This document shows positions 9,801 through 19,144 of a stretch of DNA of 64,000 bases, piece by piece. The stretch is from an uncultured Saprospiraceae bacterium (GTDB lineage: Bacteria; Bacteroidota; Bacteroidia; Chitinophagales; Saprospiraceae): contig CALDYJ010000064.1 of NCBI GenBank assembly GCA_937941095.1, positions 19,294 through 83,293 on the forward strand, given 5' to 3'. How positions within the stretch are numbered: position 1 is the first letter of the stretch; each line of letters begins with the position of its first letter. Made by a program: the position numbers and the translations under genes. The notes under the pieces are model-generated. The model made no database searches. It was not told the DNA's origin and worked only from the letters and a program-made list of their open reading frames with translations.

Positions 9801-10704
9801 TCAAGCAATAATTTTACTACTGCTTCTTTGGATTTGTTCTTGTAAATCTGGAAGTCGATTAAAAGATGCTAATCAAAAAAAGATAATTGATTTTCCTTAC
9901 GAACTTGAAGCTTCAAAGATTTTTAAATTGCCTTCGGAATTACAAGAAATTTCTGGTTTAAGTTTATCCGAAGATCAAAAATACTTGCTTGCTGTACAGG
10001 ATGAAAATGGAATTATCTATTACCTAGATAAAAACACAGGTGAGCTTATTAAAAAATTGGACTTTAAAATCGATGGTGATTACGAGGGAGTTTGCTATAA
10101 TGATGGTCTTTGCTATGTTTTAAAAAGCTCGGGTACAATCTACGAAATAGACCTAGCCGATAAAGAATTAGCCGTAAAAAAACATAAAGGATTATTAGAG
10201 AAAACAACTGATCACGAAGGCATTACTTTTGACAAAATGAAAAACAAGTTTGTCGTCTGTTGCAAGGATAGCGAAGGCTTAGGAGAGCAATATAAAAATA
10301 CAAGATTTATTTATTCCCTCGATCTCCAGAAAAGAACCAAAGAAGTATTTTTTACTTTATCAAGACGAGAAGTGATTGAATATTTAAGAAGTTCTTGTTC
10401 TTCGGAAGAAATAGAAGAAGATCATGACAAGATCTTCGATATGAAAAGAGATTATTTGCATGCAGGGCCTTCCGGTATCTGCATCCATCCAATAAATGGC
10501 CTTGTTTATACCATTTGCTCTAAAGGTAAATATATGTTCATCTGTACCAGAAAAGGAGAAATTAAAAAGGTTATTAAATTTGATAAAAGTATACTGCCTC
10601 AACCTGAAGGCATCGTCATTGATGTGGATGGTACCATGTACATTTCCAGTGAAAATGAAAAAGGAGGCGAAGGTATTTTAAGTGTTTATCCAATGAAACA
10701 ATAA
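9790..10704 (+). CDS. SdiA-regulated-like beta-propeller lipoprotein
   Basis: This 304-residue protein has a lipoprotein signal peptide ending in the lipobox ICSC (Cys18), so it should be anchored in the periplasm or outer membrane. The body, for example EISGLSLSEDQKYLLAVQDENG, GDYEGVCYNDG and DHEGITFDK, matches the SdiA-regulated/esterase-like-phytase beta-propeller families, whose biochemical function is poorly known. Its ATG lies inside the end of the cyclase gene (11-base overlap), so the two are co-transcribed and probably translationally coupled. A link between the envelope propeller and cyclase signalling is inference. Confidence 0.85.
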   Translation: MRFNQAIILLLLLWICSCKSGSRLKDANQKKIIDFPYELEASKIFKLPSELQEISGLSLSEDQKYLLAVQDENGIIYYLDKNTGELIKKLDFKIDGDYEGVCYNDGLCYVLKSSGTIYEIDLADKELAVKKHKGLLEKTTDHEGITFDKMKNKFVVCCKDSEGLGEQYKNTRFIYSLDLQKRTKEVFFTLSRREVIEYLRSSCSSEEIEEDHDKIFDMKRDYLHAGPSGICIHPINGLVYTICSKGKYMFICTRKGEIKKVIKFDKSILPQPEGIVIDVDGTMYISSENEKGGEGILSVYPMKQ

Positions 10705-10708
10705 GAGG

Positions 10709-13700
10709 TTAAAAATCCACGCCTAAAGAAAAATGTAATCTTGGATCTTGTATTTGCTTGGTTTCTATTCCCCAGCCATAATCTAATCTTACAAAATACC
10801 CAAACAAGATGCATCTCATTCCAACACCATATCCAGCAACAATTGGATCTCTATAGTAATTTACCCTAACGACAACAGGGTTTCCTTCACTTGCAATGGT
10901 TACAATGTTTAACGGATTGTCTGCGCGAAAAGGATTAGCTCCATGCCATGCTGTACCAACATCAAAGAAGCCCATCAATTGGAAGTTTCGTAAAAAATTA
11001 GACCTCAAGTTCTTACGAGAAAAATACCGAAATATTGGCACTCTTAATTCAGCATTTAACAAAGCAATAGAATTACCATTTCTAATATTTTGTGAGAATC
11101 CTCTGATGTTTGTGCCTACCGTTTGATAAGCAAATTCACCTGAAGGAGGAATTGGGATTTCGTTATTAAAATCTGCAAACAACCAATTGTTAGTTCCTCC
11201 TAAATAGTTTAAAATCTTCTCAGATCCAAAAGAAGTTGATCCTGCTAACCTCGCTGCAAAGATTGAATGTCTATCAAGTCTTTGGTAATGTCTTGCATCA
11301 AAACCAAGGATGGTCATAATGCCTTCGCCAGTTTCAAAAGCAAACTTATCGTCATAAGATAGACTAAATCGTTTTACTAATTCACCATATATTTTATAGC
11401 GTGTTCCGTTTTTAATGTTCACAGAGATGTCCATGGTGTTATCAAAAACATACTCTAATCGAAAGCCTGCTCTTTGTTGGTTTGCATTAGGGATGGAAAG
11501 CGAATTTGCATCAGTAGCTAATTCTGTCACACGATCATTTCTGATGGTAGCTCTTGCACGTAAGCTGGTAAAGATGTCCAATGGCCATCTAAATTCAGCT
11601 TGGCCGAGCATGGTGATAAATTCTGTTTTTAATTGAATGATGCCACTGTTATCTGTTTCTCTTCTGACTTTTCGATATAGCGCATAGCGCTTATCCATTC
11701 TTGTTTTCTTATCATCGAAAAGCAAAAAATATTCTGCACCATTAAAAGTAGTAGGTACTCTTACACCTGCTTCAAAAACATAGTCTTCAAAGAGGTCTTT
11801 AAAGTTAGTTTTTAAAAGTATACCAGGTGGTTGGTAGCTGTATTCATTTCCTAAACCTGAATAAGACTCTAGTCCTTCGAAAAGTAATTCATTGTCTAAC
11901 TTGGTTGTTAAGAAATCCGTTCTGAATTTTACACGATAAGGAACAATTCTTCCAGGTTTAAATTTTAAAACTTTTGGTTCTTCATCTTCTAAACTTTCTG
12001 TCACAGCTTCTTTCAATGATATTTCACCACTCTCTTCATCAATTTCAACAAGAGGTGTTTCTTCAAGTTCATCAAATTCACTTTGGAAGGTATAATTGTC
12101 AATGTCCACTTCAGTAGAGTCTACCATTGGTTTTACCTCTTCTTTTAAAACTGGATCCAAGACACTACCTGTATCTTGATTAGAATCTAAGTCAAGCGCT
12201 TCTTGCATATTTAATTGCATGAAAACAGTAGGGCTAGTACTTGTCTTTGTCTCTGGATCATAAGCATTTACAAAAAGTTTATGCTGTCCGTTTATAATTG
12301 CCCAATCCACTACTTTTCCATTTGCAAGGTTATGCGTTTTTATGTTTCTGTTTAGATTGGTATTGAAATGGTTGACAGCTCTTTTTTTATAAACAGGTCT
12401 CAGTTTATTACTTACTATCAAAGAGTCTGCTACATCTACTAAGGTAGAATCTTCGTGTATAATTATTTCGGTTCCATCTTTAAGTTTAATCAATTGCTCT
12501 CTATAAGCTAAATACTCTTCCAAAAAACCACTTGCACGATTACGTACCCCATTTTCATCTGATAAAAATGAAAACCATTTTTCATCATGTGCAATAGGAT
12601 TGCTTTCACTTGCATATGGTGTATTTGTGATTCTGACCAAGTCCTCACCTGTTTCATCTAAATTCATATAAAAGATGTCCATGTTTTCTAAAGGCAGTAA
12701 AGTGTCCATTTTGACTTTCTCAAGGACAACGGATTGTCTATTAGAAGCAAAGAGGACGCCCCTTTGTCCATCTAAATTAACAACATTGACATCTAGGTCA
12801 TCGTAATAATCTTGCGTGATTCTTTTGGTTTGTCTATTTAGGGTTTGGTAAACAAACAGATCTGAATAGCCAAGGACTATGGCAGAAAAAACTAAGTCTG
12901 TATTGTTTAAATAGTCCATGCTCAATACACGAGTGTATTGCGGATCAAGATCTTCGGTGTAAGTTTGTTTTGTACTTAAGTTGTAATTTAAAAATTTAGC
13001 GATGTCTCTTTTTTCATATAAAATCGACAGTTCTTCACCATTTGGTTTCCAAGCTAAAAGCGGATAATCATAATCAGTTTCTTGAAAAGGATTTCTAAAA
13101 CTTCCCTTAAAGATCATCTCATTTTTATCTGTCGCCAAGTCATAAAGGAATACTTTGTACTTTCCGATTTCATTAACGACGTAGGAAAGGTAATTTCCAT
13201 CTGGGCTTAGTTTGATGTTTGTATAGGGTATATTTCTTTTGTTTTTGATGGCTAATGCACCTTCGGTCAAAGGTTGTCTGGACTCTTCGTCTTTTAGGTA
13301 TCTGCTCAAATAAAAACCTTTCCATTCCTTTAGGGTTCTTTCATAAGAATTACCTAGGACGTATAAAAACCCACTTTCAATGCTTCGGTTTATTCTTGTT
13401 AAATACAGTAAATTTGATACAGTGGATTTTCCATAATTTTGACTCAAGTAAAACCACATAGAATGCCCAATCAAAGCTGGATATTGTTCTACCAGTTCAT
13501 CAAAATTTTTAAAATCTTCGTTTAAGAGCGCGTCTTTTAATCGATTATCTAATTCACTGTTCCATTCTTCTCCCACAAAAGAAACCAGCCCTTGTTTAAA
13601 CCATTCCGGAAGGTTCATCATGACAGCATTTTGCACTATCTCTTGAAGGTTTGACCCAAACAGCATAGAGTTTAAGTAGACAGATGCTATCCCTTGTCTT

Positions 13701-14116
13701 ATTTGTTTCCGCAAATGTTTATGATCGCCATTGAAATAGATAAAGACCTTGTTACCTACGATCTTAGTCTGACCAATCACATTCATGAATACTTCTTCGC
13801 TTCCAATATTTGATTGTTTGAGATCTGTAATGTCCCCATAGACGATTAGCTCTATCTTATCATTGATTCTATGCTCTAGGGTATTTTGAATGGCGTCATG
13901 ATCAAGTTCGGCAATTTGGACAGCTGCTTGCCCAACGTTTCTAGCCTTACCATACCAATAGGTTATGAAGTTAGGCGTTTCATATTGAAGCCAATTATCA
14001 AAGTCATCATGAAACTGAATCCTGTTTTTACCAAATTTTGTGTCTGTGTTTTGAGCAGACAGGCTCAAAGCAAAAAAGAAGAAGAAAAAATAGAGCGGTA
14101 AAAATCTAAGGTTCAT
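10709..14116 (-). CDS. Beta-propeller / surface-antigen-type outer-membrane barrel protein
   Basis: This 1135-residue exported protein has a signal peptide (residues 1-21, cut after SLSAQ). Residues about 40-260 resemble a peptidase-MA-like region (ETPNFITYWYG, and LPEWFKQGLVSFVGEEW) but no HExxH motif is visible. A TolB/WD40-like propeller follows at about 290-560 (LSPDGNYLSYVVNE). Residues about 760-1135 look like a BamA/TamA-type surface-antigen barrel, ending in a terminal phenylalanine as outer-membrane barrels do. Similar fusions occur in Bacteroidota and are uncharacterised. It is a single-gene unit converging on the SdiA-like gene with a gap of four bases. Confidence 0.75.
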   Translation of the reverse strand: MNLRFLPLYFFFFFFALSLSAQNTDTKFGKNRIQFHDDFDNWLQYETPNFITYWYGKARNVGQAAVQIAELDHDAIQNTLEHRINDKIELIVYGDITDLKQSNIGSEEVFMNVIGQTKIVGNKVFIYFNGDHKHLRKQIRQGIASVYLNSMLFGSNLQEIVQNAVMMNLPEWFKQGLVSFVGEEWNSELDNRLKDALLNEDFKNFDELVEQYPALIGHSMWFYLSQNYGKSTVSNLLYLTRINRSIESGFLYVLGNSYERTLKEWKGFYLSRYLKDEESRQPLTEGALAIKNKRNIPYTNIKLSPDGNYLSYVVNEIGKYKVFLYDLATDKNEMIFKGSFRNPFQETDYDYPLLAWKPNGEELSILYEKRDIAKFLNYNLSTKQTYTEDLDPQYTRVLSMDYLNNTDLVFSAIVLGYSDLFVYQTLNRQTKRITQDYYDDLDVNVVNLDGQRGVLFASNRQSVVLEKVKMDTLLPLENMDIFYMNLDETGEDLVRITNTPYASESNPIAHDEKWFSFLSDENGVRNRASGFLEEYLAYREQLIKLKDGTEIIIHEDSTLVDVADSLIVSNKLRPVYKKRAVNHFNTNLNRNIKTHNLANGKVVDWAIINGQHKLFVNAYDPETKTSTSPTVFMQLNMQEALDLDSNQDTGSVLDPVLKEEVKPMVDSTEVDIDNYTFQSEFDELEETPLVEIDEESGEISLKEAVTESLEDEEPKVLKFKPGRIVPYRVKFRTDFLTTKLDNELLFEGLESYSGLGNEYSYQPPGILLKTNFKDLFEDYVFEAGVRVPTTFNGAEYFLLFDDKKTRMDKRYALYRKVRRETDNSGIIQLKTEFITMLGQAEFRWPLDIFTSLRARATIRNDRVTELATDANSLSIPNANQQRAGFRLEYVFDNTMDISVNIKNGTRYKIYGELVKRFSLSYDDKFAFETGEGIMTILGFDARHYQRLDRHSIFAARLAGSTSFGSEKILNYLGGTNNWLFADFNNEIPIPPSGEFAYQTVGTNIRGFSQNIRNGNSIALLNAELRVPIFRYFSRKNLRSNFLRNFQLMGFFDVGTAWHGANPFRADNPLNIVTIASEGNPVVVRVNYYRDPIVAGYGVGMRCILFGYFVRLDYGWGIETKQIQDPRLHFSLGVDF

Positions 14117-14283
14117 GCGATATAGTTTATTTTTGCTTCATTACTTATTATTGATATTCCTTATATATTTAGCATAAATTCAATGCCAAACTTCGATTTT
14201 TCAAGGGGCTTTGGCTTATTTTGTCAAAAAAAATATATATCCTTGAAAATCAATGAGAATATATTAAAAATAACGTTGATTTT

Positions 14284-14931
14284 ATGTCGGTTGTTGTAGA
14301 TTTTAGCTTTAATCCTTTTCAGGAAAACACTTATTTGGTATACGATGAAACTAAAGAATGTGTTATCATCGATCCAGGATGTTATACTGCCTTAGAAAGA
14401 AAGGAGCTTGACGATTATATCGTCAAACACGAATTGAAGCCAGTTCTGCTCCTGAACACCCATTGTCACTTGGATCATATTTTTGGAAATAAGCATGTTG
14501 CGGAAACTTATGGGTTGAAATTAGAAATTCATAAAGGAGAGCTTCCTGTCTTAAAAGCGGCTCCTCAGGTAGCAGCTATGTATGGAGTACCAATGCCGGA
14601 TGAATCTCCTATGCCCGAATCTTTTATTGATGAAAACGATACCATTGAATTCGGCAATACAAGTTTTGAAATATTTTTCACACCTGGACATTCACCTGCT
14701 AGTATTTCTTTTTATAATAAAAAAGAGGCCTACATCATTGGAGGTGATGTATTGTTTTTAGGAAGCATAGGTCGAACTGATTTGCCAGGTGGAAATTTCG
14801 AAACGCTTATCCGAAGTATAAAAACTCATTTTCTGAGTTTGCCTGCTCAAACTAAAGTTTATTCTGGGCATGGTGGACCAACTACAGTTGGGTTTGAAGC
14901 GATGAATAATCCGTTTTTGCAAGGCGATTAA
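14284..14931 (+). CDS. MBL-fold metallo-hydrolase (glyoxalase II-like)
   Basis: This 215-residue cytoplasmic protein has the metallo-beta-lactamase signature HCHLDH at 60-65 (His60, His62, Asp64, His65), the later metal ligand in TPGHSP, the bridging aspartate in GGDVLF, and a final histidine in YSGHGGPT. The size and motifs fit the stand-alone hydroxyacylglutathione-hydrolase-like group that hydrolyses small thioesters. The true substrate is unknown, because many family members act on other compounds. The single ATG at 14284 is well placed. It converges on the WG-repeat gene with only one base between stop codons. Confidence 0.88.
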   Translation: MSVVVDFSFNPFQENTYLVYDETKECVIIDPGCYTALERKELDDYIVKHELKPVLLLNTHCHLDHIFGNKHVAETYGLKLEIHKGELPVLKAAPQVAAMYGVPMPDESPMPESFIDENDTIEFGNTSFEIFFTPGHSPASISFYNKKEAYIIGGDVLFLGSIGRTDLPGGNFETLIRSIKTHFLSLPAQTKVYSGHGGPTTVGFEAMNNPFLQGD

Positions 14932-14932
14932 T

Positions 14933-16684
14933 TTAGTTTCTTGCTGACAACCAAGTTATTCGATTTAAAATATCTTTAAATTCGCAATATCGACCCACAC
15001 CAATCTCTGGTTGAACTTCTAAACGATCTAAATTTATTTCTCTCATATATCCTTCAACATCACCTTTGTCTCTTTTTAAATGAACCTGATCCAATTTCTT
15101 CAGCTTTAAAATGAATTTTTCTTCTTCATAAGAATAGATCTTTAAATATTTATTCTTTTTAAAATCGATAAAAAGTATACTGAGTTCATCAGGATCATAA
15201 ACCTTGAATTGCTCTTCATAGGTCACAGGGTTAAAGTAATTAATCATTGGCTTACTTTCGTGAAAACCAGTAATTTTTCGAATTTCATTTGATTCTTTCA
15301 CCAAAACATAATCACCACTTTGAAAGTCTTTTGATTTTCTTTTTGCAAAAGGATGATACTGCGGAATAGCCTGAGGATTTAAATAGACGATGTCTGCATA
15401 CGGATCGGAGCTTTTTCTTACGCTTGCAACAAGATTACCTACTTTTTTTATTCCTCTTTTATCATCATTAGAGATTGATTCATGAATTGAATTAACGGTG
15501 TTGATAATCTGTCCATCATTATTAAGAATTACTTGTTGGTTTTCTTTGTCGCTTGCTATATTAAAACCTGGTGCAAAGTCTTGAATCCAATTATATGAAT
15601 CACTTAATGCATGACCATGCTGATCTGAAATAAAACAGGTTTCTTCTTTTTCAAGTTTACACAAAATATATCTTGTTGGACAATGTTGAGCATCTCCATT
15701 TAGTGCATTGATTTGGTAGTAATTTTCTGAAAAAAGGGCTTTTCCCTCAAAATCTACAATGTTTTTATTTTGACGAGAGCCTGATGGATCATCTATTATG
15801 TGTTTTATGTAGTATTTACCACATGCCAAGATACGATCACACTGTTCACAGATTATTTCTCCTTCATTATTGAGTATATAAGAATTTGAATTGTTATTTG
15901 CTATTGAAAACTTTCTATAACCGTTTTCTAAAATGCGACGATGTGTAATGAATTTATCTTTAAATTGTTGAGGGACATCAAACTCCAATGGTTCTCCTTT
16001 TAGCAATGCTGAAGAACATGGATTGTTTTCACTAATTAAATTTCCATTTACGTCATAATAAGGACAAGTACTTTTTTGTTTATCAATGACGATGTACTTT
16101 TCTACTAATTTCTTATAATATCTAATTTCAACATCTTTATTAAAGGGGATAATGACCTCACCTGAAAGATCAACTACCCCTTCTTCAAATTTATCATTTG
16201 TAGCAATAAATTGATCTTTCGCTCCTTTGAATAAAGTATAAAACTGATTTTCCAAAATTTGATTCCCATTTAAATCAAAGATTCGAGCGTATTTTTCTGC
16301 ATGTGTTTTTGCAATAACATAATCGGAAGTTAATTTTTTGAATTTCTCTCTTTTTGCCTTGGCATTTCCTTCCCAATAAAGTTTGGTCATTTTTTGCGGA
16401 GCTATGACATACTCTCCTTTTTTATTTATTAGGCCTTCTTGAAAATTTTTGATTACTATAGCTCTGTTTTGAACAAAAGGCATCGCAAGATCATAAATGG
16501 CTGGTATAATAATAGAGTCTTCTTGATTTATATAGCCATATTTTGCACCTACTTTAATTGGGATCAGATATTCTTGCTGCTTATTAAGGATTAGATTTTT
16601 TTGTGGATTTGTGTCTATTTTTTTAGAACAAGCTGTTTGAATCAAAAACAAGGTTAGGAAAAGTAAATAGGTAACTTTCGACAT
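14933..16684 (-). CDS. WG-repeat lipoprotein
   Basis: This 583-residue protein has a lipoprotein signal peptide with lipobox QTAC (Cys19). The N-terminal half carries WG (beta-hairpin) repeats of the form KYGYINQEDSIIIPAIYDLA, repeated more loosely at QEGLINKKGEYVIAP and ARIFDLNGNQILE. The C-terminal third (about 430-583), with KSKDFQSGDYVLVKE, is not recognised. WG-repeat proteins are common envelope proteins in Bacteroidota with no known activity. The gene lies 47 bases downstream of rnhB on the same strand and could be co-transcribed with it. Confidence 0.75.
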   Translation of the reverse strand: MSKVTYLLFLTLFLIQTACSKKIDTNPQKNLILNKQQEYLIPIKVGAKYGYINQEDSIIIPAIYDLAMPFVQNRAIVIKNFQEGLINKKGEYVIAPQKMTKLYWEGNAKAKREKFKKLTSDYVIAKTHAEKYARIFDLNGNQILENQFYTLFKGAKDQFIATNDKFEEGVVDLSGEVIIPFNKDVEIRYYKKLVEKYIVIDKQKSTCPYYDVNGNLISENNPCSSALLKGEPLEFDVPQQFKDKFITHRRILENGYRKFSIANNNSNSYILNNEGEIICEQCDRILACGKYYIKHIIDDPSGSRQNKNIVDFEGKALFSENYYQINALNGDAQHCPTRYILCKLEKEETCFISDQHGHALSDSYNWIQDFAPGFNIASDKENQQVILNNDGQIINTVNSIHESISNDDKRGIKKVGNLVASVRKSSDPYADIVYLNPQAIPQYHPFAKRKSKDFQSGDYVLVKESNEIRKITGFHESKPMINYFNPVTYEEQFKVYDPDELSILFIDFKKNKYLKIYSYEEEKFILKLKKLDQVHLKRDKGDVEGYMREINLDRLEVQPEIGVGRYCEFKDILNRITWLSARN

Positions 16685-16731
16685 AAGGTAATGTTTATAT
16701 GCTATAAAAATAGGGCGAAATTCATGCCTAA

Positions 16732-17313
16732 TTATTCGGGGAGTAGCCTAAAACTGTTTCGGTGGTGGATAGTCGCCCCATGGTTTTGTATGGCTTGGCG
16801 ATGTAAGATGGTTGGGTATCCTTTATTGGTATGCCAGCTATATTGAGGAAACTTGTTGGCCAAAGATTTCATGTAATCGTCTCGATAAGTTTTGGCGAGA
16901 ATGGAAGCGGCAGCAATGGCATTGTATTTAGAATCACCTTTTATGATGCATTCGTGCTTTATTTGTTTATATGGTATAAATCTATTGCCATCAATCAATA
17001 ATAATTCAGGAGTGGTTTTTAATTTTGAAATGGCTTTATGCATAGCATAAAAAGAAGCATTCAAAATATTGACTTCATCAATTTCCTTAGGATTTAAACT
17101 TGCTACCGCCCATGCGATTGCTTTTTTTTCTATGACCTTTCTCAAGCTATTGCGATCCTCTTCTTTGATTTTTTTAGAATCGTCAAGACCTTTTATTCTC
17201 AAATCTTTAGGTAAGATAACAGCGGCTGCAAAGACAGGTCCTGCAAGACATCCTCTGCCTGCTTCATCACATCCTGCTTCAAGCAAGTATTTATTAAAGA
17301 ATTTTTTAGGCAT
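16732..17313 (-). CDS. rnhB: Ribonuclease HII
   Basis: RNase HII cuts the RNA strand of RNA-DNA hybrids and removes single ribonucleotides left in DNA. The 193-residue length is normal. The active-site block GCDEAGRGCLAGP (Asp16, Glu17), the GLDDSKK motif near 42-48 and the KGDSKYNAIAAASILAKTYRD block with the last catalytic aspartate are all present. The ATG at 17313 gives the usual short N-terminus before DEAGRG. It precedes the WG-repeat lipoprotein on the same strand. Confidence 0.96.
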   Translation of the reverse strand: MPKKFFNKYLLEAGCDEAGRGCLAGPVFAAAVILPKDLRIKGLDDSKKIKEEDRNSLRKVIEKKAIAWAVASLNPKEIDEVNILNASFYAMHKAISKLKTTPELLLIDGNRFIPYKQIKHECIIKGDSKYNAIAAASILAKTYRDDYMKSLANKFPQYSWHTNKGYPTILHRQAIQNHGATIHHRNSFRLLPE

Positions 17314-17706
17314 GCTTCAAAAGTAAAAAAAATTTAATATAAGCTTGAAGTCACAGAATCAGCAAATAGGTTAACGGCATTTTAATGTCTAAATGTATCC
17401 CAAAACTTACATTAAAAGTTAAGCGCATGTTGATACTTCTCAACAATAAACTTACATGAACAGATGATAAAAAATAATCCTTTATTTTAATCTAAATGTA
17501 TTGGATAATGTAAATGAATTTCTTAGACATGACAGCTAAATACATTAAATAAAAAACAATACATATATGCTTTATAAATAAACTATTATACAGATTATAA
17601 TCAATTTTAATTTAAAAAATAATTCAAAAATATATGCCACTAAAAGCAATAAGAGACCCTATTTTAAGTATTTTAGCTTTATGTCTCCATCTATTAATAC
17701 TACACT
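17314..17706. other. AT-rich gap between divergent genes
   Basis: These 393 bases between rnhB and the TPR gene are very AT-rich, with many runs of A and T. I see no RNA gene, no clear TAnnTTTG promoter and only short frames without family features. It must hold the promoters of both flanking genes. Confidence 0.5.
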
Positions 17707-19110
17707 ATGACAGATCCATTTAACAGAAATGAAAAAGCAGTGATAAGCTTGGTCGACTCTTATGAAAAGGTGTCACAAAATGGCTTATCAAAGAAGTTTA
17801 ACGAGGATGAGTATGTTAACCTATCAAGTTATTACAGTGATAATGGTGAATACGAAAAAGCTCATGAAGTTTTGAATGACGCGCTTGTTTATTATCCTTA
17901 CTCTACTACCTTCCTAATATGTAAATCTGAAATCTTAGTAGAAGAAACTAAATTACAAGAAGCCCTGGATGTGATTTCCCAAGCGGAAGCTTATTCTCCG
18001 TATGACTTTAATATTCTTTTAATCAAAGCAGACATTCTCAACCAATTAGGAGAAAATAAACAGGCATTAAATACCTTAGAAAAAGCTAGTGTTGAAAGTG
18101 ATGAAAGTCTCTCTGAAATTTATTTGTTCAAGGCCATTATCCATGAACAATTAAAAAACACTACACACATGTTTGAAGCTACGCGCATGGCTTTAGAAGT
18201 TAACCATAATAATTTAGAAGCTTTAGAGCACATGTGGTGGTGTGTAGAGATTACAGGTCAGTATCGAGAAAGTGTGAAGATACATAAGGAGATCATATCA
18301 AAAGATCCTTATTCCTATCTAGCTTGGTACAATTTGGGTTATGCATTTTTTAACCTGGAATTGTATGAAAAAGCTGCTAATGCCATGGAGTACTCCTACT
18401 TAATCAATCAAGATTTTTATGAGGCTTATAAAATGGCAGGCGAATCTTATGTTCATTTAAAAGAGTTTACAAAAGCCAAAGATTGTTATACCGATTTGCT
18501 CGGCTTTATAGAAGACGATAGTGAATTGTATGTTAAGATTGGTTACTGTTATGAAGAAGAAGGAGACATTGAAGCTGCTCGAAACCATTACTTAATTGCC
18601 ATTAGAAAAGATAATAATGACCACCTTGCTTATTTTCACTTAGCGGAATTTTATAAAAAGCATATGGAATTTGATAAAGCGACAAGCGCTTATTTAAAAG
18701 CCTTGCAGATTGATGACAGGAACGAATTGTACTATTATAGTCTAGCTGATTTATATGTTCAGACTGAAGAGTTTGATAAGGCGATTCCGTTTTTTAGACA
18801 AGCTGCTGACATCGCCGCAGATGTACCTGATTATTGGTTAGACTTTGCTAATTTTTATTTGGTGAGGGATCGAAATCAAGAGGCGCTTGATATTCTTAAT
18901 GAAGCTTTACAATACACGAGCGGACATGAAATTCTATTTTGTAAATCAGCTTGCTTATTTAGAATGGGGCAATTTACTTATGCAGAAAAATTGCTTCGAG
19001 AAGCTTTAATTTTAGAGCATGCTGATTTGAAAGTTCTTTTTGAATATGCACCAGAACTTGAAGAAAACATTAGAGTCCAAATGATTATCAATTATTTTGA
19101 TCGGAATTAA
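17707..19110 (+). CDS. Tetratricopeptide-repeat protein
   Basis: This 467-residue protein has no signal peptide or membrane segment and consists almost entirely of TPR helices. Clear units include AWYNLGYAFFNLELYEKAANAMEYSYLIN, ELYVKIGYCYEEEGDIEAARNHYLIAI and AYFHLAEFYKKHMEFDKATSAYLKALQID, together about eleven repeats of 34 residues. Cytoplasmic TPR proteins of this sort act as protein-binding scaffolds; nothing in the sequence gives the partner. It is a single transcription unit after a long AT-rich gap, with porQ converging from the other side. Confidence 0.85.
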   Translation: MTDPFNRNEKAVISLVDSYEKVSQNGLSKKFNEDEYVNLSSYYSDNGEYEKAHEVLNDALVYYPYSTTFLICKSEILVEETKLQEALDVISQAEAYSPYDFNILLIKADILNQLGENKQALNTLEKASVESDESLSEIYLFKAIIHEQLKNTTHMFEATRMALEVNHNNLEALEHMWWCVEITGQYRESVKIHKEIISKDPYSYLAWYNLGYAFFNLELYEKAANAMEYSYLINQDFYEAYKMAGESYVHLKEFTKAKDCYTDLLGFIEDDSELYVKIGYCYEEEGDIEAARNHYLIAIRKDNNDHLAYFHLAEFYKKHMEFDKATSAYLKALQIDDRNELYYYSLADLYVQTEEFDKAIPFFRQAADIAADVPDYWLDFANFYLVRDRNQEALDILNEALQYTSGHEILFCKSACLFRMGQFTYAEKLLREALILEHADLKVLFEYAPELEENIRVQMIINYFDRN

Positions 19111-19144
19111 AATGAGTTGATCGTTTTTTTCAAGCATTAAACAA

